From the NCBI GenBank assembly GCA_964543525.1, contig CAZIYW010000035.1:1-43232 (forward strand): a DNA stretch of 43,232 nucleotides, in the 5' to 3' direction. The stretch's first letter is position 1; each line of letters opens with the position of its first letter. Shown piece after piece: positions 17,980 through 26,678 of this stretch. A model generated the notes under the pieces. The model saw nothing but the letters and a program-made list of their open reading frames with translations. It was not told where the DNA came from and did not search any database. This DNA is from CBDVBE01 sp964543525. Lineage in GTDB: Bacteria > Fibrobacterota > Chitinivibrionia > Chitinivibrionales > JANQEN01. The translations under genes were made by a program, and so were the position numbers.

Positions 17980-20442
17980 TTATGTCCCGAGCATATCTTC
18001 AAGCACGTCTGCAGTAACCAGCACCTCCCTGGCCTTGCTTCCCTCGGGCGGCCCCACAATGCCCGCTTCATGCAGCTCATCCATCAACCGTCCGGCACGG
18101 GCAAAACCCAGCTTGAGACGGCGCTGCAGCAGCGATGTTGATCCCAGGCCGGTACTGACAATCAGCCGGGCCGCTTCTTCAAATTTCTCGTCACGCTCAT
18201 TCCCTGCCGTGGACGGTACACCGGGAACCACCTCATTTGATTTAGCTGTTGCGGACTCAAAGCTTTCTATTTTGTACGTATCATACTCCTGTTTCCGGAT
18301 TTCAGAGACAATGGTTTCCACATCCTTCTCCGAGATAAACGAGCCGTGATAGCGTTCGATATCCGGGGCGCCGCTTCGCAGAAAGAGCATATCACCCCGT
18401 CCCAGAAGCTTTTCCGCACCTATATGACCGAGGATTGTCCGTGAATCAACCGCCTGTATAGTACGAAACGCTATTCGTGATGTCAAGTTGGCCTTGATAG
18501 GGCCGGTAATTATATCGACCGACGGTCGCTGCGTTGCAACGATAAGATGAATGCCCACTGCACGTGCAAGCTGAGCGATACGTTGTATCAGCCCTTCAAC
18601 ATCCTTCGACGCCGTAAGCATTAAATCCGCCAGCTCGTCAACAATAATAACGATAAAGGGCAGCTTTTTATTGTCCCCCTCAGAAATTATCCTCTCTTTA
18701 ATACTTTTATCTTCTATCTTCTGATTGAAGGATTCGATATTTCGTGCATGCACCTTGGCGAGCAGACGGTACCGCCTGGTCATCTCCATAACCCCCCACT
18801 GCAGGGCTTTTACCGCCTCTTTCGATTCTGTGACTACCGGCGCCATGAGATGGGGAAGGTTTTCATAGTAGGACATCTCGACTTTTTTGGGATCAATGAG
18901 AATCAATCGCAGCTCCTCCGGCGTTTTGGTCATAAGCAGGGTACAGAGGAATGAATTGATGGCAACACTCTTTCCCGAACCGGTCTGGCCGGCAATAAGC
19001 AGGTGAGGCATTTTTGCAACATCGGCGATATACGGCGCCCCGTTTATACTGCGACCGATAATAATGGGTAACTTTATTTTTACCTTCCGTAAAATATCCG
19101 ACGTAAGAATGCTTTTAAAATAGACCAACTGCATTTCATTGTTCGGCAACTGTATGCCCACCGCAGCTTTCCCCGGAATCGGCGCCTCGATGCGAATCTT
19201 TTTTCCACCGACCGCCATAGAAAGATCATCCTGAAGATTGAGTACCTTACTGATTTTTACCCCCGGCGCAAGCTCAATCTCGTAGCGGGTTACTACCGGA
19301 CCCGGACTGATATTCACCACTTTGCCCTCTATACCGAAGTTAAGCAGTGTTCTTTCAAGGGTGCGGGAATGTTCCTCAAACATCAGGCGATCAACAATGT
19401 TCGCGGCCGGCGGCGGATCCGGGAGAATATCAGGTTTCGGCACCACGTAGGGCTTCGACGGTTTTTTCGGCTTTTTTGCCTCTTCGTCCATGCCCGGAAC
19501 TTTACAGAATTCTTCATCATCGTCACTGTCTATCAGTGACGGATCAATTTCGGCACCTTCTTCGATGTCGGGCTCGTCATCTTCACCTGTTTCAGGCTCC
19601 TCTTCCACATTATCATCCTCCGGTACCAAATCCGGGGAGGAGATAGTCACCGGTGCATTTTTCCGTGCACGAAACGCGGCAAGATCCTCCTCGAGTGTCT
19701 GAGCGGCTTCATTCTTTTCATCCTCGGCTGCGGGTACCGGTGCTGCTTCGCTTTTTGGCGTTTCCGTCTTTTTGGAAACGGGAGTGCTATTCTTCGGTAT
19801 TGATGTTTCTTGTGGAGCAACTGCCGCATCAGTAACCTTTTTCCGGACAGCTCCGGCAAACGAGGCACGGATTTTCTGAGAAAGTGCCTGCCAGGCGGCA
19901 GTGATACTGCGGACGGAAACGGTTACCGCATCGCGGATATTTATCTCGAACATGACCGCACCTGTTAGCAGTATCGCGATAGAAAAGAGAAAATAGGGGC
20001 CAAACCGCTGTGAGCCGAAAGCATAGTGCAGCAAAAAGGTAATCAGATTGCCGACAATATTGCCCGAAGGCGGAAAGAAGTTCTCCCGGGTTATTACCGG
20101 CAGATTGTGAATCGCCAGAAAGACCGACAGCTCAAGGGTAAACAGACCGATGAAAAGCAGTCGCCGGGAAGGCACATCCAAACCCCTGAATACGAGTATT
20201 GCGATATAGAGTATTTCAATCGGAATAAAAAAGGAAGGGATAATGCCGAACAGTGAAACCAGACCGGCCGCGAGCCGGGTACCCAGCCACGGGCCGAGAA
20301 TGTTGGTGTGTGGGTTGACAAAATATGAAATCAGGGAAATGACGATAAGCATACCTGCGGTAAAGAAGATGACGCCCCAGAGCTCCTGCCCGTGCCTGCC
20401 GTCTCTCTTTTCGGTGGTATCGGCTTTTTTTGCTCTACCCAT
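17980..20442 (-). CDS. ftsK: DNA translocase FtsK/SpoIIIE
   Basis: FtsK pumps chromosome ends through the division septum and promotes dimer resolution. From ATG 20442 the protein is 820 residues: about four membrane helices (20-170), a Pro/Glu/Asp-rich linker (210-340), then the motor. Walker A GQTGSGKS is near residues 485-492 and Walker B IIVDELADLM near 599-608, followed by VATQRPSVDIITGPIKAN. The C-terminal winged helix is STSLLQRRLKLGFARAGR. The start is fixed by the ATGGGTAG overlap with the end of the thiD2-like gene, and a longer start at 20529 is unlikely. Confidence 0.95.
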   Translation of the reverse strand: MGRAKKADTTEKRDGRHGQELWGVIFFTAGMLIVISLISYFVNPHTNILGPWLGTRLAAGLVSLFGIIPSFFIPIEILYIAILVFRGLDVPSRRLLFIGLFTLELSVFLAIHNLPVITRENFFPPSGNIVGNLITFLLHYAFGSQRFGPYFLFSIAILLTGAVMFEINIRDAVTVSVRSITAAWQALSQKIRASFAGAVRKKVTDAAVAPQETSIPKNSTPVSKKTETPKSEAAPVPAAEDEKNEAAQTLEEDLAAFRARKNAPVTISSPDLVPEDDNVEEEPETGEDDEPDIEEGAEIDPSLIDSDDDEEFCKVPGMDEEAKKPKKPSKPYVVPKPDILPDPPPAANIVDRLMFEEHSRTLERTLLNFGIEGKVVNISPGPVVTRYEIELAPGVKISKVLNLQDDLSMAVGGKKIRIEAPIPGKAAVGIQLPNNEMQLVYFKSILTSDILRKVKIKLPIIIGRSINGAPYIADVAKMPHLLIAGQTGSGKSVAINSFLCTLLMTKTPEELRLILIDPKKVEMSYYENLPHLMAPVVTESKEAVKALQWGVMEMTRRYRLLAKVHARNIESFNQKIEDKSIKERIISEGDNKKLPFIVIIVDELADLMLTASKDVEGLIQRIAQLARAVGIHLIVATQRPSVDIITGPIKANLTSRIAFRTIQAVDSRTILGHIGAEKLLGRGDMLFLRSGAPDIERYHGSFISEKDVETIVSEIRKQEYDTYKIESFESATAKSNEVVPGVPSTAGNERDEKFEEAARLIVSTGLGSTSLLQRRLKLGFARAGRLMDELHEAGIVGPPEGSKAREVLVTADVLEDMLGT

Positions 20443-20866
20443 CGGTCGATTGCTCCAGTATCCTTTTTTCGAGTCTGTAGAGTGAAAATCGAATTTGTTT
20501 TGCTCTATCGGAAAGTAACGGTTTGTCACTTACCTTGCTGTACTCCTCAAGAACCCGCGCCGCTTCCTGGGAGCGCTTGAAACCTGCGGTAAGAATATCG
20601 GTTACTCCTCTCCGCGAAAGCTCCTCTTCCCGGGTGGTATAGGCAAAGGGATCCGTCTCTGTATCCCGCGAGGCAAGAAGATGCTCCCGGGTAAATCCGG
20701 TATCCAGCTCTTCAATCGAGTGACGCAGCAGCTTGAGATCTACGGCAATGCTCTCGTTTGTCTGTATAAAACGGAAGTATTCCTCTATCACTCTCAGCGC
20801 CTCGCGCAGCCTGTTCAGATTTGCATCAATAATCCGGTATATCACATCGGTATCTGCTCTGGTCAA
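20435..20866 (-). CDS. ThiD2-type domain protein (thiamine pyrimidine kinase-like)
   Basis: The 143-residue core, YRIIDANLNRLREALRVIEE through LLRHSIEELD and GFKRSQEAARVLEEYSK, matches the domain that precedes thiamine-phosphate synthase in some bacteria and exists alone as ThiD2, reported to phosphorylate the HMP-P pyrimidine. No ThiE domain follows. The TTG at 20866 has AAGG seven bases upstream. The frame stays open for another 69 codons upstream, but those look like leader, not family sequence. It overlaps ftsK by eight bases. Confidence 0.65.
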   Translation of the reverse strand: MTRADTDVIYRIIDANLNRLREALRVIEEYFRFIQTNESIAVDLKLLRHSIEELDTGFTREHLLASRDTETDPFAYTTREEELSRRGVTDILTAGFKRSQEAARVLEEYSKVSDKPLLSDRAKQIRFSLYRLEKRILEQSTDG

Positions 20867-20893
20867 TAAAAGGCCTTTCTTATTATTTTGCCA

Positions 20894-20948
20894 TCGGGTC
20901 ACACACAAAGGGCAAAAAAATTGTATATGGTACCCCGAGTCTTTGTGT
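20894..20948 (-). promoter_or_regulatory. Pseudoknot-capable leader before thiD2
   Basis: On either strand two interleaved pairings are possible: ACACAAAG (20903-20910) with CTTTGTGT (20941-20948), and TCGGG (20894-20898) with CCCGA (20934-20938). Together they give an H-type pseudoknot ending 28 bases before the thiD2 TTG. AAGGAG at 20959-20964 on the minus strand precedes a 23-codon frame (20883-20954) that starts TTG and ends 17 bases before thiD2. It could be a cis-regulatory leader; chance pairing is not excluded. Confidence 0.3.
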
Positions 20949-21020
20949 CGGCAAATCACTCCTTCTTTTAAAAATATATTAACTGAGTAAATATAAGTGA
21001 TGTCCCGAAAATGTAATAGT

Positions 21021-21043
21021 GGGAGTGAATCAACATCGCTCCC
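21021..21043 (+). other. Short hairpin in thiD2/queD divergent region
   Basis: GGGAGTG and CGCTCCC form a 7-bp stem, including one G-U pair, around a 9-base loop. No U-run follows, so it is not a terminator. It lies about 70 bases before queD and could be an operator or a leader hairpin. Confidence 0.25.
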
Positions 21044-21111
21044 GGTAATAATAGCGAATGACCGGCAGTACAATATATTTTCTCAGGTACAACAGCGAAA
21101 GGATGGTATCC

Positions 21112-21486
21112 ATGTTTGAAGTTTCATCTGAAGCCTCTTTTTCCGCAGCGCACCGGTTGCACAATTACAATGGTCCCTGCGAGAATACCCATGGGCATAA
21201 CTGGCTGGTACGGGCATCGATCCGCTGTAAAAAACTTAATGACATCGGTATCGGTATTGATTTTAAAAAGTTGAAGTCCGCTTTACATGAGATTCTTTCG
21301 GAGCTTGATCATCGCGATCTCAATACACTTTTTGACACTATGGGTCGTAATCCGTCATCCGAAAATATAGCCCGCTATGTATATGAAGAACTGTGCGGGC
21401 TGATAAACGAGCCGAACTGCAGAGTATCCCGTATTGATGTATATGAAACGCCGGGTAACCGCGCGTCCTATTTTGAACATGATTAA
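21112..21486 (+). CDS. queD: 6-carboxy-5,6,7,8-tetrahydropterin synthase
   Basis: QueD turns dihydroneopterin triphosphate into 6-carboxytetrahydropterin, the second step to queuosine. The 124-residue product has zinc ligands in SAAHRL and THGHNW, the catalytic cysteine in NGPCENTHG, and late DHRDLN and PSSENIARYVYEEL. The start at 21112 (MFEVSSEASF) has AAAGGA nine bases upstream; the earlier ATG at 21103 abuts that site. It overlaps queE and heads a queD-queE-queC operon. folE is absent. Confidence 0.95.
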   Translation: MFEVSSEASFSAAHRLHNYNGPCENTHGHNWLVRASIRCKKLNDIGIGIDFKKLKSALHEILSELDHRDLNTLFDTMGRNPSSENIARYVYEELCGLINEPNCRVSRIDVYETPGNRASYFEHD

Positions 21487-22117
21487 TATCTGCGAAATCT
21501 TCAAGAGTATTCAGGGTGAATCGACCTATGCCGGTATGGTCTGTACCTTCATCCGGGTCAGCGGGTGCAATATCTGCTGTACCTATTGTGATACCCCCTA
21601 TGCACGGGAGAAAGGCAGGGATGTTACTGTCAGTCAAATACTGGATATGGTTGCCGGCTTTCAGTGCCCGCTAATTGAAATAACCGGCGGGGAGCCCCTG
21701 CTGCAGCAAAAGATCCCGGAACTCTGCCGTCTGCTTCTTGACAGCGGGTATACTGTTCTGGTTGAGACCAACGGCTCCCGGGATATCTCGCTCCTTCCGG
21801 ATGGGTGTATCCGTATCATGGATATCAAAACGCCCGGAAGCGGGTGCAGCGATTCTTTTCTCACTGAGAACCTTAACCATCTCAACAGCCGTGACGAGTG
21901 CAAACTGGTTCTCTGCGGAAAGGATGACTTCGACTGGGCATGCGATTTTGTGCGGAAAAAAAGACTGCATGAAACATGCACGGTGATATTTTCTCCCGCC
22001 GCGGAAATACTCGCTCCGCGCAAGCTTGCTGAATGGATATGCAACGGGAATATTCCGGTGCGATTGGGATTGCAGTTGCACACCTATATCTGGGGAAATA
22101 ATGTCAGAGGCGTCTGA
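21479..22117 (+). CDS. queE: 7-carboxy-7-deazaguanine synthase (radical SAM)
   Basis: QueE rearranges carboxytetrahydropterin into carboxydeazaguanine. The 212-residue product starts MINICEIFKSIQGES and has the iron-sulfur site SGCNICCTYCDTPYA (Cys-x3-Cys-x2-Cys), the ITGGEPLLQ SAM-binding motif and LVETNGS. The start at 21479 overlaps the queD stop (ATGATTAA). Confidence 0.95.
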   Translation: MINICEIFKSIQGESTYAGMVCTFIRVSGCNICCTYCDTPYAREKGRDVTVSQILDMVAGFQCPLIEITGGEPLLQQKIPELCRLLLDSGYTVLVETNGSRDISLLPDGCIRIMDIKTPGSGCSDSFLTENLNHLNSRDECKLVLCGKDDFDWACDFVRKKRLHETCTVIFSPAAEILAPRKLAEWICNGNIPVRLGLQLHTYIWGNNVRGV

Positions 22118-22149
22118 AAGAATAGTGAAAGAGGAAGGTGCCCGGTACT

Positions 22150-22875
22150 ATGACCGCCGAAACAGGTAAGAAAGCGGTTGTTCTTCTCAGCGGCGGGATT
22201 GATTCCGCCACCTGCTGCGCAATCGCACGCAGCGAGGGCTTTAGCGTATATGCGCTCAGCTTTTTTTATGGGCAGCGCCACGGCTGTGAACTTTCTGCGG
22301 CAAGGAAGATTGCCAGCCATCTCGCGGTAAAAGAGCACACCTGTGCAACAATTGATTTACGACTATTCGGCGGCAGCTCCCTGACATCCGAGGATCCGGT
22401 ACCCAAGAAACGAATTGCCGACGGCAATATCCCAAAGGAGATTCCCGGCACCTACGTGCCTGCCCGCAATACCATATTCCTCTCCTATGCGCTGGCCTGG
22501 GCCGAAGTGCTTCAATGTACCGATATATTTATCGGGGTTACTGCGGTCGATTACTCGGGATACCCCGACTGCAGACCCGAATATATTCAGGCCTTTCAGA
22601 ATATGGCTAATCTGGCAACGAAAGCGGGTGTCGAGGGGAATGGTTTCACAATACATACCCCTTTAATCAATATGACCAAAGGGGAGATAATCCGCAGGGG
22701 CGTTTCTCTGGGTGTTGATTACAGCCTTACTCACAGCTGCTATGACCCTTCACCTGACGGGTTGTCGTGCGGATTCTGTGACAGTTGCCTCATTCGTAAG
22801 AGAGGTTTTACCGAAGCCGGTGTGCCGGACCCGACCGTATATCGCAAAAACACTAACGGAGGAGATGCCGAATGA
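22150..22875 (+). CDS. queC: 7-cyano-7-deazaguanine synthase
   Basis: QueC converts carboxydeazaguanine to preQ0 using ATP and ammonia. The 241-residue product shows the PP-loop VVLLSGGIDSATCC, the YVPARNTIFLSYALAWAE segment and the C-terminal zinc site (HSCYDPSPDGLSCGFCDSC). ATG 22150 follows GAGGAAGG; a GTG at 22138 is too close to it. It overlaps the next gene by ATGA. Confidence 0.95.
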   Translation: MTAETGKKAVVLLSGGIDSATCCAIARSEGFSVYALSFFYGQRHGCELSAARKIASHLAVKEHTCATIDLRLFGGSSLTSEDPVPKKRIADGNIPKEIPGTYVPARNTIFLSYALAWAEVLQCTDIFIGVTAVDYSGYPDCRPEYIQAFQNMANLATKAGVEGNGFTIHTPLINMTKGEIIRRGVSLGVDYSLTHSCYDPSPDGLSCGFCDSCLIRKRGFTEAGVPDPTVYRKNTNGGDAE

Positions 22876-24002
22876 ATTCACTGGCCCCTTCCCAGAACCC
22901 GCCGGGCGGATTGCCGGTATCCCGGGTACCGATGTTTTTTACTGTAGGATTTGATGATAATGGTTTTTCCGGATTGCGGGATCCTGATGTACCCTGGGGA
23001 ATTACCTGGGCGAGCAGACTGTTCGCGTCAAGAAAGAACCCATCCGGAACGGGAAACAGCCGTACCTATGACGGGTGCCCCTGCCGTGTAACGTTTTATT
23101 ATACAACAGAATACATCAGTGGCGAGCATGTAATTGATCCTCCAGACATGGTGAAGCAGTCATGGCATACCGCATATAAAACGGGGCATGAAGCCGGTAA
23201 CCATTCCCATAACCATCCTGAAGGGGTGCAGTTTTCCGTTTCAGACTGGGAACGCGAGATTGAGCGGTGCAATACCTGGTTGCAGAAATCTCCTCCGGCT
23301 GAAGATACCGGCATGGATGGTTCGGATCCGTCAAAAGGCGCGGGTATAGCTCCTGCCCACATTACCGGTTTTCGTGCACCGTTTATTGCCTATAACAATG
23401 CCATGTTTACAGCCCTGCAGAATAAGGGATTTATTTACGACAGCAGTATCCAGGAGGGATGGCAGCCGGATCAGGACGGGACCAATTATTTCTGGCCATA
23501 TACTTTGGATAAAGGAAGCCCCGGAAATGACCTGACCGCTGAAATGGGTATATCACCTCCACTGTCGGATCATCCCGGATTATGGGAGATACCGGTCTAT
23601 ACAGTAGTAGTACCGCCTGATGAATTGTGCCCTCAGTATGGCGTTTCAACCGGTTTTCGGGCAAAAATGAAGCAGATAGACCCATCTTTCAACATAGAAA
23701 ATGGAAAAATTACTGGCATTGATTGGAATATTTTGGTAGAATATAAGATGACCAAGGAGGAATATCTCGCCACATTGCAGTACACTCTTGATTTGCGAAT
23801 CTCAGGAAATCGATGCCCCTTCATCCTGGGCGCTCATAGTGATATGTATTCGCCGGGATATGATTTCCCACCGAATATTTCCTGGCAAAAAAGGCAGGAA
23901 GCACTGGAGGAATTTGTCTGTTATGCACTCAGTAAACCGGCGGTACGGATTGTAACGGTTCAGGAAATCCTTGACTGGATTCGCAATCCCGTACTACTAT
24001 GA
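22872..24002 (+). CDS. Polysaccharide deacetylase (NodB-like, CE4-type) without signal peptide
   Basis: A 376-residue protein with NodB homology motifs in order: FFTVGFDDNG (motif 1 Asp-Asp), HEAGNHSHNHPEG (metal-binding His residues), ITGFRAPF (motif 3) and LGAHSDMYSPG (late histidine). The ligand set is nearly complete. The start is ATG 22872, overlapping queC by four bases. There is no signal peptide or membrane segment in the N-terminus, unusual for an enzyme that normally acts on envelope or extracellular glycans. Substrate unknown. Confidence 0.75.
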   Translation: MNSLAPSQNPPGGLPVSRVPMFFTVGFDDNGFSGLRDPDVPWGITWASRLFASRKNPSGTGNSRTYDGCPCRVTFYYTTEYISGEHVIDPPDMVKQSWHTAYKTGHEAGNHSHNHPEGVQFSVSDWEREIERCNTWLQKSPPAEDTGMDGSDPSKGAGIAPAHITGFRAPFIAYNNAMFTALQNKGFIYDSSIQEGWQPDQDGTNYFWPYTLDKGSPGNDLTAEMGISPPLSDHPGLWEIPVYTVVVPPDELCPQYGVSTGFRAKMKQIDPSFNIENGKITGIDWNILVEYKMTKEEYLATLQYTLDLRISGNRCPFILGAHSDMYSPGYDFPPNISWQKRQEALEEFVCYALSKPAVRIVTVQEILDWIRNPVLL

Positions 24003-24162
24003 TTTATAATACAGAGGGAGAGGGAAACGTACCATTATTTCAGTATGCGTGTTGTATTCTATATAGTCCTTTAAGTCAAGGTTTGTATGGATAGGGGACA
24101 GTGTATGCTGAAAAAATGAAACAGATTTTTTTAAACCATTTCGGGTGAAAACGAAAAAAGTA

Positions 24163-24190
24163 TTGAAGTTACCGTGTTACATACTTTAAT
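24163..24190 (+). promoter_or_regulatory. Predicted promoter for secreted TPR gene
   Basis: TTGAAG (24163-24168) and TTTAAT (24185-24190) are separated by 16 bases and lie 19 bases before the ATG at 24209, leaving a very short leader that holds GGAG. Both boxes are near consensus. It is a prediction from sequence only. Confidence 0.4.
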
Positions 24191-24208
24191 TTAATTATTG
24201 GAGAACCT

Positions 24209-25336
24209 ATGAGAAAATCTATATGCGGATTACTGGTACTTGGATTATACAGCGCCGTCATATTTGCTCAGGCAACCTGGACCAGCCCCTTTCTGAACAC
24301 ATCGACCGATGAGCCTTCCCTGTCGAAACGACCGGCAATCTCTTCATTTACCGGAACCCCGACAAGAATACTTATCACCAGACCGGTCACCAAATACGGC
24401 AATGCACCGCTTGAGGACAAGTGGCTTTTACTGCTCTGTGAGTATTATCTCTATTTTCGTTTGCGCGGTATTGAGGCTGTTTCAGTCGTACCGCAGGACG
24501 CGCTTGTTGAGCTTGTTCCGGAGTACATGGAATATAAAATGCCGATTCCTATTGAGAAATATGGCGCCGCTGCGAAGAAAGTATCTGCGGATTATCTCAT
24601 TTATATACAGTGTGAGTACAACCGGCTGCTCAGTGAAGGGCAGATTAGTCTCAGAAAAGACACGGATATCAATTTTTTTGGCAAAATAGTATCACCGTCA
24701 AGTGACAAACCGCTCTTTGTGGATGCGAAACAGTTTTCGGTGGACAAACTCGGGATGCGGCTTGATATGTTTTTAAACCAGGTCTTTGAAGTTCTGAATA
24801 TCGGTTTAACAGAAAAGAACCGTAATTTCATGGAGACTGCTGTCATGGGAAGTAACGGTAAAAAGATTAAGAAACTGGGAGAGTACCTGGCTGCAGCCTA
24901 TGCATCCGAAGTGACTGAATGGAGTCCGTTCATCAAGAAATATAAAAGACTGATGAGAAGAAATGCTGATATGCTGATCGGCTATTATGCCGGAGCGCAT
25001 ATGTGTGAGATGGCCGGAAAATATCTTGACGCTGCACACCTTTTTCATTCGCTTATTGATGCCCTGGATATGAGCTATCCCCGCGCTTTTGTTGAAACCT
25101 GCAGGTACTATCGTTTGAGCGGCAAGTTTGACCAGGTTGAAAAGATTATCGGCGCCATGCCGACGGTGGAGCATTTAAAGCATGATGTTACTATGGAGAA
25201 GGCATTCCTTCTGGAAAGTAAAGGAGAGGTGCGTAAAGCTGCTGATATGGCATTGGATGTTCTAAAAGAGGATAAAAACAACAAACGGGCACGCGAGTTT
25301 TATAAACAGAATACGTATGAATATGTAAGTGAATAA
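24209..25336 (+). CDS. Secreted TPR-like protein of unknown function
   Basis: A 375-residue protein with a signal peptide (MRKSICGLLVLGLYSAVIFAQ). Residues 50-180 contain RILITRPVTKYG and alternating strands with DYLIYIQCEYN, resembling the N-domain of lipoproteins that sense or bind small ligands, though not to a family I can name. Residues 210-375 are helical TPR-like repeats (GAHMCEMAGKYLDAAHLFHS, CRYYRLSGKFDQVEKI, AFLLESKGEVRKAADMAL). It is monocistronic, with a promoter candidate upstream and a strong terminator 315 bases downstream. Confidence 0.65.
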   Translation: MRKSICGLLVLGLYSAVIFAQATWTSPFLNTSTDEPSLSKRPAISSFTGTPTRILITRPVTKYGNAPLEDKWLLLLCEYYLYFRLRGIEAVSVVPQDALVELVPEYMEYKMPIPIEKYGAAAKKVSADYLIYIQCEYNRLLSEGQISLRKDTDINFFGKIVSPSSDKPLFVDAKQFSVDKLGMRLDMFLNQVFEVLNIGLTEKNRNFMETAVMGSNGKKIKKLGEYLAAAYASEVTEWSPFIKKYKRLMRRNADMLIGYYAGAHMCEMAGKYLDAAHLFHSLIDALDMSYPRAFVETCRYYRLSGKFDQVEKIIGAMPTVEHLKHDVTMEKAFLLESKGEVRKAADMALDVLKEDKNNKRAREFYKQNTYEYVSE

Positions 25337-25651
25337 GAAGTGGCTTCGAAAGAGCAGTGCTCGTTATACCCGCGAACTCCGCTTCCCGGCGGTAATTTTC
25401 CTGTTTCCTTAATTATAGTCTCGGAAAGTACAGGGGATGTGAACTTTTCTGCAGAGTGGTGCAGCTCTATAAATGCAGAAAGGGGATGCTTCCTCTTTTG
25501 CCCACCTGGTAGAATAGGTGAAGAGTACGCACTCCCCTTTCAACACTACTTCATAATGCACTTCATAACCACCCGAAAAAGGTGATCGGTTATAAGCATA
25601 ACACATGCCACGGCCGAGCGCAATTTTTTTTTGAATTAAATGAAAAAAAGG
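25337..25651. other. 315-base gap with long hairpin, no convincing gene
   Basis: Between the TPR gene and the terminator two overlapping frames of 65-81 codons (25340-25585 plus, 25409-25606 minus) have no recognisable domain or good start. The notable content is the extended inverted repeat at 25459-25561. Confidence 0.5.
25478..25541. ncRNA. Long imperfect hairpin, candidate structured RNA
   Basis: Successive pairings are GAAAGGGG (25478-25485) with CCCCTTTC (25534-25541), TGC with GCA, CTCTT (25493-25497) with AAGAG (25521-25525), and CACCT (25503-25507) with AGGTG (25516-25520) around an 8-base loop. An outer GTGCA/TGCAC pair (25459-25463 and 25557-25561) is also possible. At least 21 base pairs form with small bulges. 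It does not match an RNA family I know. Confidence 0.35.
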
Positions 25652-25670
25652 CGTTCCCCACAGGGGAACG
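25652..25670. terminator. Bidirectional rho-independent terminator
   Basis: CGTTCCCC-ACA-GGGGAACG is an 8-bp perfect stem with an A-run on the left and ATTTTCC on the right, so it can serve transcripts from both sides. It separates the convergent TPR gene (plus) and pncC (minus). Confidence 0.75.
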
Positions 25671-25696
25671 ATTTTCCGTATTTTCGGTGGTTTTTT

Positions 25697-26194
25697 CTAG
25701 TGACGAGGTTCTATCAACGCGATTACTTTTTCCAGCGCCGTTTCCGCAGTCTGCTCCCGTACCGATTCGCGATCGCCGGGGAACTGATGTTTATTGACAT
25801 CTATCTTGTTATGATAGTATGCGCCGATATAGACAAGGCCCACCGGTTTTTCTTCAGTACCGCCGTCAGGGCCGGCAATGCCGGATACGGCAACGGCACA
25901 ATCCGTGCCGAGGATATGAGCCGCACCGGCCGCCATGGCAGATACCGTTTCTTCACTTACCGCGCCATAGCGCTTAAGGGTGGATGCCGGGATCTTAAGC
26001 AGGGAGGTTTTTATCGCGTTATCATAAGCAATAATACCGCCCCGGAACCATACTGATGAACCGGGTACCGAAGTTATTGCCGCACCGATAAGACCGCCGG
26101 TACATGATTCCGCAGTTGCAATGGTGAGACTTTTCGCATGCAGCTTTTTACCGAGACGCGCGGCGATTTCTTTACAACTGGGCTTTAACAGCAT
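25697..26194 (-). CDS. pncC: CinA C-terminal domain protein, nicotinamide-nucleotide amidase
   Basis: The 165-residue protein is only the C-terminal domain of CinA. It has the family signature TIATAESCTGGLIGAAITSV, VWFRGGIIAYDNAIK, LKRYGAVSEETVSAMA and VSGIAGPDGGTEEKPVGLVY. It deamidates nicotinamide mononucleotide and so recycles NAD breakdown products. ATG 26194 was chosen; the longer frame from 26254 is dubious. It overlaps the end of pgpA by 23 bases, as last gene of the dnaX cluster. Confidence 0.9.
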   Translation of the reverse strand: MLLKPSCKEIAARLGKKLHAKSLTIATAESCTGGLIGAAITSVPGSSVWFRGGIIAYDNAIKTSLLKIPASTLKRYGAVSEETVSAMAAGAAHILGTDCAVAVSGIAGPDGGTEEKPVGLVYIGAYYHNKIDVNKHQFPGDRESVREQTAETALEKVIALIEPRH

Positions 26195-26678
26195 GATATA
26201 CCCAGATAATGATAAACAGTGATACGTTGGCCAGGACCCCCGCAGCAACATCATCCATGGTCACACCCAGCCCGTCCTCAATTTCTTCAAATTTATAAAC
26301 CGGAAACGGTTTAATAATATCATAAAACCGGAAGAGGAAGAAACCAAGAACCAGCACGCGCCATGATAAGGGGTGGAGATAAAAGGTGATTAACTGGCCT
26401 GCGCATTCGTCAATTATAATTCTGCCGGAATCCTCCGCGCCGTAAATCTCTTTCGAATCGTGAGAAAGGAAAATACTCAGGCCGCAGAACAACAGATACA
26501 AGATCCAGAATGTAATCGCATACTGCGGTGTGAAATACCGGCCGATGTCATGCCGGAAATACCAGAGGAGAGCAACCGTTACTATGGAACCTATAGTCCC
26601 AGGTGCAAGCGGGATATACCCCAGAAAAAAAAGTGATCCGCCAATTCGCCGAATCCATTGCAGGATCGTTTTTCTCAT
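26172..26678 (-). CDS. pgpA: Phosphatidylglycerophosphatase A
   Basis: PgpA removes phosphate from phosphatidylglycerol phosphate in the inner membrane. The 168-residue product has membrane helices and the family blocks FFLGYIPLAPGTIGSIVTVAL, RIIIDECAGQLITFY, FFLFRFYDIIKPFPV and EIEDGLGVTMDDVAAG. It begins four bases inside recR (ATGA overlap). Confidence 0.92.
   Translation of the reverse strand: MRKTILQWIRRIGGSLFFLGYIPLAPGTIGSIVTVALLWYFRHDIGRYFTPQYAITFWILYLLFCGLSIFLSHDSKEIYGAEDSGRIIIDECAGQLITFYLHPLSWRVLVLGFFLFRFYDIIKPFPVYKFEEIEDGLGVTMDDVAAGVLANVSLFIIIWVYHAVKAQL

Noticed and set aside
17615..18349. 244-codon plus-strand frame
   Set aside because: Shadow of lolA and ftsK; no start signal or domain.
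20867..21111. Known thiamine or preQ1 riboswitch
   Set aside because: The conserved core sequences of those classes are not present on either strand.
25340..25606. Overlapping 81- and 65-codon frames
   Set aside because: No domain, and they cover the inverted repeat, which by itself keeps both strands partly open.
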